This document shows positions 58,810 through 64,000 of a DNA stretch of 64,000 nt, piece after piece. Both the position numbers and the translations under genes were made by a program. This stretch comes from Blasia pusilla (Eukaryota; Marchantiophyta; Marchantiopsida; Blasiales). The stretch is from assembly GCA_050084515.1 (NCBI GenBank), contig CM114273.1:7068001-7132000 (forward strand), given 5' to 3'. Numbering within the stretch: position 1 is the first letter of the stretch; each line of letters begins with the position of its first letter. Below the pieces are notes generated by a model. It was not told where the DNA came from and did not search any database. It worked only from the letters and a program-made list of their open reading frames with translations.

Positions 58810-59454
58810 TTACTTCGGAACAAAATTCATGAGTTTGGGGGGAGGGGGACTTATAAGTAATCTTTGTGGGCAGAGATCAAAGGAAAGCTGAGCACGTAGA
58901 AATTCCCAAGCACTACGGTTCTGATCTAAACATTGGAGCACCTCTCTATTTGCCACACTCGATTGAAGGATATTGTCATTTGTCAAGAGTGCTTGTACCT
59001 GCAACACAAACTTCTCAATGATTTGAGGTAAGAGATCGATGGTTTTTTCAGACATGGACCTTTCGAGCTTATGTAGAGAAACGCGCATAGATAGAAATCC
59101 ATGCACAATCGTTTCCACAGTATTGCAAACATCTGAAATGACCTTCAACCTGGCTGATAACTCATGCAGTTCTACAAGTGATCCCTTGTGAGACTTAGCT
59201 GGCTTCTTTCCTGCAGGCCCCATAAAAATCTTCACAAATGCATCGTTGAATTTTTTGTTCAAATCTGACAATGATAAGCTAGTAGTAGAAATTTCAGAGC
59301 AAGAAACACTTCCAACACCTTCCTTCACGCGTTTTTCAGTGTCGCCATCTGATTTATGGCCTCTTTCCCCATCCTGAAGTCCTTGTGCAGGTCTGGAAGC
59401 TTGTTGGAGCTGGATCACTCCTCTGGTCCTCTTCATTGCACGAGTTTTGTCCAT
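58810..59454 (-). CDS. Uncharacterised 214-residue protein
   Basis: An intact single-exon frame from an ATG in good context (CACCATGG) at 59454. The N-terminus is basic and Lys/Arg-rich (MDKTRAMKRTRG). The rest is largely helical, with heptad-like leucines (LVELHELSARLKVISDVCNT, then LHKLERSMSEKTIDLLPQII), and ends in a proline-rich tail. There is no zinc finger, membrane segment or enzyme motif. I do not recognise the family. Its position just downstream of other - strand frames that look gene-like suggests a real gene, but expression evidence is lacking. Confidence 0.5.
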   Translation of the reverse strand: MDKTRAMKRTRGVIQLQQASRPAQGLQDGERGHKSDGDTEKRVKEGVGSVSCSEISTTSLSLSDLNKKFNDAFVKIFMGPAGKKPAKSHKGSLVELHELSARLKVISDVCNTVETIVHGFLSMRVSLHKLERSMSEKTIDLLPQIIEKFVLQVQALLTNDNILQSSVANREVLQCLDQNRSAWEFLRAQLSFDLCPQRLLISPPPPKLMNFVPK

Positions 59455-59819
59455 GGTGACAGATCAAAATTGAATCATGGAGATCAGAAGAACTTCTTCA
59501 CACTCGTTTCCGCTTCCCTTGATTCATAGTCGCTTCATCTCCTGTGAACCCGAAGATTGAAAATATTCATCTGAACTGAGCCCCTATGTATCGCGATGTC
59601 CCTCTCTCAAAAATCCAAATGCCTAGGGCCGGCGGAAGACCCTATGATCGATGTCGTTAATATATGTGGCGCTACCCGTGGAGATCCTGTGAAGATCCGC
59701 CAATCTGGAATACCTTCCATGAATTCCAAAAGCCCCAATCCTCCATATACACCGATCTCAAAACTACAACAAAATCACGTGCATGTGGCACCATCCATAT
59801 TCAAAAGCATTGATCTTAC

Positions 59820-60326
59820 CTGTGTGTCTAGCTCATCTTGCAGGCCCAATCTCTTCTTTCTTGGTCTTGGCTTTGGAAAGGATGGTAACCTACTTGAGGT
59901 TCCATCCTGGGATGGACACAAAACTGTATTATATCCCAATCCATGTTGTGTACTCTGTCTCTTTGCTTTTTCTGACCAGCGCTCAATGTTGGACTTCACT
60001 CGTTTGACACAATTATTGTTTTGGAAACCATCATTGTATGTCTGAAAGGGGTTTTCCGGCTGCTGTGTCAAGCCATTTCTAACAACAACTTTTGCTATTT
60101 CAATCCGACCATTTATTTCCCTCAACATTTTAGACGCCATTCTTAGAAGCAAGTCACTACCATGGCAATGATTTTGCAACTCAGAGTACAGTTTGTCCAT
60201 AGTAGCCTCCATTTCTTGGGTTAAACCCGATAAATAAGATTCTTCGACTATTGGTGTTGTCTCAAACGAAGGGCTTATACTCGTCTCTGTGTATGGAATG
60301 CATTCTGGAAGACACTTCAGATTCAA
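59820..60326 (-). CDS. Uncharacterised exon, possibly part of the SWIM-domain gene
   Basis: An open frame of about 169 codons ends at a good splice donor (CAG|GTAAGATC, last exon base 59820). The peptide is hydrophilic and polar with no known domain: ESYLSGLTQEMEATMDKLYS, a helical stretch, a basic SNIERWSEKAKRQ patch and PKPRPRKKR near the end, which could be a nuclear-localisation signal. The SWIM exon pair lies immediately upstream on the same strand (60379-60930), so this may be a later exon of that gene. The joining splice sites and the following exon were not found, so the model is incomplete. Confidence 0.45.
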
Positions 60327-60378
60327 ATAATTAGATTATAGCTGAAACCTGAAAACCAAAGCATAAATAATATCCAAA

Positions 60379-60930
60379 TTATTTCAATGTACTTGCACTA
60401 CAAGATTTTGTATTAGTATTTAAAAGGAAACTTGGTATTTCGTTGAGATCGAGGAGGCTGCCAGAGATATGACTTTCAATAGATCTCGAATTCGTCACTG
60501 TCATTTTTAGTTGTGCAATTCCTCCCCATTTGCTGCCCAATCTTCTTCCAAGTATATTCACAAGGTCCTCTTCATTGTAATCCTCTCGTAACAAAACTGC
60601 AATTTGGAGAGAGATCTCATCATAGAAATCATGATATTTGCATTAGAAGATGGACAATAAGACAATTTGTGGTACCCAAAAAGGAAAACAAAAGTATTAC
60701 TTACCATGTGCTTGCACATGTTCCCCTTTAGGGACCAAGGACACTCACAATGATCCCATTGAGTGTCATAGTTGTATACTTCATACCATTTTGTTGGTAT
60801 TGTTTGGCTCCTGACACGTGCCATCTTTACTTGCCCCCTTGATTCAGTAAGCTGCACATCGCCCATTGGGATTTCTCTTCCCTTCAATAGTGCATTATTC
60901 ACATATTGCAGGATCTTTGCAAAGATCCTG
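60379..60930 (-). CDS. SWIM zinc-finger protein, two exons, partial
   Basis: Exon A (about 60930-60705) follows an acceptor TTGCAG and ends CACATG|GTAAGT. Exon B (60596-60379) follows TTGCAG. Exon A holds KWYEVYNYDTQWDHCECPWS, then LKGNMCKHM: CxC then CxH with eight residues between, which is the SWIM zinc-finger pattern. SWIM fingers occur in MULE-type transposases, FAR1-like proteins and other plant nuclear proteins. Exon B (LLREDYNEEDLVNILGRRLG) has no known domain and ends in TAA. No transposase DDE core is visible nearby. The first exons are not identified; the acceptor lies inside an unusual palindrome. Confidence 0.65.
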
Positions 60931-60962
60931 CTGCAACAGAAGAGCAATATGTGAATAATGCA
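60891..60962. repeat. Nested palindromes across the SWIM exon acceptor
   Basis: The 19-bp arms 60891-60909 and 60944-60962 (TGCATTATTCACATATTGC and its exact reverse complement) enclose a 24-bp perfect palindrome, 60908-60931 (GCAGGATCTTTG followed by its reverse complement). A further copy of the arm word, GTATGTGAATAATG, follows at about 60964-60977, and two related CATTATTCACAT words therefore lie within 90 bases. On the transcribed - strand the structure overlaps the acceptor and the start of exon A. Confidence 0.93.
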
Positions 60963-61123
60963 GTATGTGAATAATGTAGTACTGAAAAAAAACACATCAA
61001 TAGGAACAAGAGGATTATCAACAGGACTTTGTTATCCAAGGTGATCTCCTCAATATGTTGAAAGAAACAAGAACTAACAAAAGAATGCACTCAATAACAT
61101 AATTACATTTTTTTACCTAATTC

Positions 61124-62368
61124 TTACGCCGCTTTTGCCCCATTATTGATTTTCCATATACATTTTTCCTTTTTTGCCCGTCGAGTGGGTGGTGTAGCCA
61201 ACATATCTTGAAGGAACTCGGACCTTGTCTTCCCTAGTTCTCTACACTCCTCCATAGTGGGAGATAAACCCGTGTGTCGCGGAATATTTTTGGGCCTTAT
61301 GTCCATGTCACCCACAAGAAATTCCATGTTTGACTCCGCCATGATTTGGGTGACATCAAGTTGGGAGGCATTTGGAAAATCTCTTTCCACCTCCCCGCAC
61401 TCGGCAACATTAGCTACTTGGCTCGTGGGTGGAGGAATAAACCACTCACCGTTGATCTCATGGAGATCTCTTAGAATCTGGCTATCAAAAATCTGATCAA
61501 TGGAATCTATATCATCCAAAGAAGCGAAGCCCCCACCGTGTATATTATTCTCCTCTCCATTCTCCATTGAAACCTTCTTCTTTCCCTTTCTACTTCTTGG
61601 TACATATGAAGAACCAACCTTCAAAAGATTTTTCCTCAAAGCAAAAAGATCATGGGTAGAAGATCTCTCAATGGATGAACCTCCAACAATAGGATCACCA
61701 TAATCACCAGCCAAACCCCCTTTGGATGTCTCATGACAATCCAAAGCACTACCAACGGGGGTAAAGAAAAAATCAGGTGTAGAGATATGGGATATACTAT
61801 CATTTATGCATCCCACTTGGCTATACAAAGTCTCTAAAATACCCACAGTGTCAACGCCAACATCTCCTAAATCATCCACTCTATGAGCTCGTGCCATTCC
61901 CTCCAAATCACCCTCCAACATCTCTGATGAAACTTTCACCAAGCTCGGAATACCTCCTGGAATATCACCTGTGGTAATTCCAATCTCACCATCACATCCA
62001 ATTGCTGGAATGCCTTTCTCCAAACCTGCAACACTAGAAGGTATTCCGAGACTTGCCTCCAAAACTCCAATTGAATCTACAATGTCTACATGCAAGGGAG
62101 CAGGCTCACCAACACATTCCCTATCCACATGAGAGCTATCATGTAGATCCAACTCAACACGGGAAGCTCCAATGCCGCCACCACCACCACCACCACCACC
62201 ACACACACACTGGTCATATTCCCCGACCACACAAGAGCTACCCTTCAAGATTTCTCCTTGTGGAAGGTTCATCTCGACACATGAAGGGCCAATGGACACA
62301 TCACAACTCCCAGGTGCTGGAATAGTTTCCTGTGCATCAGTAGTACATGGTGCAAAATCTAGACCAAC
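61124..62368 (-). CDS. Second half of the BED-like zinc-finger frame, downstream of a TAG
   Basis: Open for 414 codons to the stop at 61124 and in the same frame as 62369-63745. It is separated from that part only by the TAG at 62369-62371. The first ATG is not at the start of this segment, so it probably belongs to the upstream frame. The composition is acidic and Gly/Ser/Ile/Val-rich, with a run of nine glycines encoded by CCA/CCG repeats on + (about 62174-62202). A small basic patch (PRSRKGKKK) and a C-terminal basic segment (TPPTRRAKKEKC) could be nuclear-localisation signals. No enzyme domain was recognised. Confidence 0.45.
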   Translation of the reverse strand, partial: VGLDFAPCTTDAQETIPAPGSCDVSIGPSCVEMNLPQGEILKGSSCVVGEYDQCVCGGGGGGGGGIGASRVELDLHDSSHVDRECVGEPAPLHVDIVDSIGVLEASLGIPSSVAGLEKGIPAIGCDGEIGITTGDIPGGIPSLVKVSSEMLEGDLEGMARAHRVDDLGDVGVDTVGILETLYSQVGCINDSISHISTPDFFFTPVGSALDCHETSKGGLAGDYGDPIVGGSSIERSSTHDLFALRKNLLKVGSSYVPRSRKGKKKVSMENGEENNIHGGGFASLDDIDSIDQIFDSQILRDLHEINGEWFIPPPTSQVANVAECGEVERDFPNASQLDVTQIMAESNMEFLVGDMDIRPKNIPRHTGLSPTMEECRELGKTRSEFLQDMLATPPTRRAKKEKCIWKINNGAKAA

Positions 62369-63745
62369 CTAGTCTTCAACCATCACACAAGGGGTCTCAA
62401 TAGGGGAAGAAGAAGGGACAGTACCGGATATAGTTTTTTCTCTCTTCTTCAAGGACTTGGGTACATGTGGAAGCCCAACCTTGGAGCAAGAGTCACCTCC
62501 CATAGATCTCGTGCACACTCTGACCTTTCTAACTTCTTCCACATGGGTCAAACCAATATGGTCCTCCCTACTCTCACCAAAATCTTCTACACTCCTTGCT
62601 GTAAACTTCTCAACAGCAGGCTTACAAGCCAACTTACTTCGCCTCTTTGGGCGCAAAACTTGAAAGTCACTTATATCATCACATTCATCTCCTTGAGAGG
62701 TGGGAGGTGGTTTGCTAGAGCTACTCCCTAATGTAGATTTATGTACATTCCTCCTAGACCAATCTAAATCTACATCCTTCTTCTCCCTTGGGACATACTT
62801 GGAAGCTCTTTTTTTGCAAACCTCTTTGACCTCCTCCAAGTTTCTTCTCTCCAACCATTCATTCCATTGCTGCCTAGCCATGAAATCCGAGTACTTGGCT
62901 TGATCTCTTTCAAGCCAAGCCATTAAGTTTTGTTTCTTTCGAGCAATCCAAGCTTGTGTCTCCTTCAATTGTTGAGATCTCTCATCTTTAAAAATGGCAG
63001 GAAGCACACCCAAACACACTCCCTCTTTCTTCTCCTCTACTCCCCAAAGTTTCTTCACCGACTCCAAATGAAGAAAGTAATTCTTCCCCCTCCCAATTTG
63101 GTCTGCAGAACCAGGTTCACTAGCTCTCTCAATGGCAACCAAGCATGCTAAGACAATCACATCCATCATCAAATTGCTTTCACCGCACTCTCGTACTTTC
63201 ACAAGACACATGTCATACTTTCCTCTATCCAATAAGTCATCCCAATCTTGGATACCAAGGCACTTGGGGAGATCACACTCCATTAAAGCCAACAATGCTG
63301 GCTTCTTGAACAAGTGTGGGATGATAGGATCTTGTTCCACTGTCAACCATGTCTCAGACCAATGTTGTCTAAATCTGTATAATTTTTCCCTCTTCATCTT
63401 TTCTAGACGCCCGATAGCATCTCCTGATTTTCTCATCACATCTTTCTCTCTCTTCTTCTCACTAATGTTCCTCTTACGGCCCTTCACATGGTCGTCAGGA
63501 TGCCTACCTGCATTTTCCAAAGGTACTAAGTAACTTGGGTGCAGGTGAGGGTGCTTCTTAGTTAAGTGCTTATTGCACTTTGTTTTGTTCTTTGCAGAGT
63601 AAATACGACTACAAACTAGACACATCCACTTTGTGCCGTCATGCAAATACCTCCAATAGGTATTTTCCCCCAATGCAACGCCACAAACTACCCGGGTGGA
63701 AACTGAGGTCGGAGTAGACATGGGAAAGGCACTCTTGAAACACAT
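62369..63745 (-). CDS. BED-like zinc-finger protein, N-terminal part ending at TAG
   Basis: 458 codons from ATG 63745. Near the N-terminus lies TYWRYLHDGTKWMCLVCSRI, then KCNKHLTKKHPH: C42-x2-C45 and H60-x4-H65, with preceding aromatic residues, as in BED-type DNA-binding fingers common in hAT-like transposases and their domesticated relatives. The rest is basic and helical, with several nuclear-signal-like stretches (GRKRNISEKKREKD, then RPKRRS). No DDE/RNase H-like catalytic core or hATC dimerisation motif was recognised. The frame continues past the TAG for 414 more codons. Either the locus is a one-stop pseudogene, an exon end is misread, or the stop is a single sequence difference. Confidence 0.55.
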   Translation of the reverse strand: MCFKSAFPMSTPTSVSTRVVCGVALGENTYWRYLHDGTKWMCLVCSRIYSAKNKTKCNKHLTKKHPHLHPSYLVPLENAGRHPDDHVKGRKRNISEKKREKDVMRKSGDAIGRLEKMKREKLYRFRQHWSETWLTVEQDPIIPHLFKKPALLALMECDLPKCLGIQDWDDLLDRGKYDMCLVKVRECGESNLMMDVIVLACLVAIERASEPGSADQIGRGKNYFLHLESVKKLWGVEEKKEGVCLGVLPAIFKDERSQQLKETQAWIARKKQNLMAWLERDQAKYSDFMARQQWNEWLERRNLEEVKEVCKKRASKYVPREKKDVDLDWSRRNVHKSTLGSSSSKPPPTSQGDECDDISDFQVLRPKRRSKLACKPAVEKFTARSVEDFGESREDHIGLTHVEEVRKVRVCTRSMGGDSCSKVGLPHVPKSLKKREKTISGTVPSSSPIETPCVMVED

Positions 63746-64000
63746 TCAATAAAGTATCTCAAACCATGACATGAACATGTTCCAAAGGGATAAAACCTAA
63801 CAAGACCCACTAGTTCTGGGCAATGAACATTCCCACTAAATGTTTGATGTGAAATCTATTCTTAAACCTTGGTATTCTTCTAAAACCTCCCTTGGTTTCA
63901 AAGCCCGAATGCCTTCCATTCCTCCCTAAAACCATCTTACTACAAGTTGTGTATCAATCTAAAAGAGGAGAAAAATCAAGCAAAGGGTTCGAAAAAATTT
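63746..64000. other. Upstream flank of the zinc-finger gene
   Basis: Only 255 bases remain before the window end. No feature is recognised. The gene may have further upstream exons outside the window. Confidence 0.4.

Noticed and set aside
59596-60045. 149-codon + strand frame
   Set aside because: Antisense to the - strand exon ending at 59820; no motif of its own.
62174-62202. CCA-rich run as a regulatory element
   Set aside because: It is a trinucleotide microsatellite encoding the glycine run on the - strand.

Overview
The window is nuclear DNA of a land plant. The evidence is plant-type genes interrupted by short GT-AG introns, a TTTAGGG-type telomeric motif, Ty1/copia and Ty3/gypsy LTR retrotransposons, and a plant vacuolar amino-acid transporter. 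The alpha-glucan phosphorylase with an N-terminal ACT domain is not the form of the two classic angiosperm isoforms, and the gypsy element carries a cytosine DNA methyltransferase. Together these suggest a non-seed plant (bryophyte or lycophyte grade), but this is inference. Most of the 64 kb is repeat-derived and much of it is decayed.

Layout. 0-12.3 kb is AT-rich and gene-poor. It holds a decayed receptor-kinase fragment (about 3.0-3.7 kb), a GC-rich inverted-repeat island (5.5-7.2 kb) and two decayed copies of a non-LTR retrotransposon family (7.8-8.4 kb on +, 10.8-12.3 kb on -). 13.1-25.1 kb is one intact 22-exon gene on + for an ACT-domain alpha-glucan phosphorylase of about 1064 residues. 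25.7-27.8 kb holds local duplications. 27.1-42.2 kb is a Ty3/gypsy element on - with the order Gag (two zinc knuckles), protease, cytosine methyltransferase, reverse transcriptase, RNase H, integrase, PHD finger. It is split inside RNase H by a nested Ty1/copia element on + (29997-35256, target duplication TTAAG), and inside its integrase tail by a 260-bp insertion (apparent duplication AGCT). 42.3-44.3 kb is another non-LTR copy on +, followed by fold-back sequences, and 46.6-47.2 kb is a fourth remnant.

50.16-51.53 kb is an intact intronless AVT3-like vacuolar amino-acid transporter. 52-58.3 kb is repeat-rich: a diverged 217-bp duplication, a 22-bp minisatellite and an approximately 196-bp satellite array with an interstitial telomeric block. 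58.8-63.7 kb on - holds four open or partly open loci: a 214-residue unknown protein, an unknown exon, a SWIM zinc-finger exon pair, and a long BED-like zinc-finger reading frame interrupted by a single TAG.

Functionally, the intact host genes point to alpha-glucan (starch) metabolism, possibly under ligand control through the ACT domain, and to amino-acid export from the vacuole. The most unusual content is the retrotransposon that joins a DNA methyltransferase to a PHD chromatin-reader module. This copy is dead: the methyltransferase lacks its catalytic centre and RT and integrase active-site residues are changed. All calls come from reading the sequence; no searches were run.
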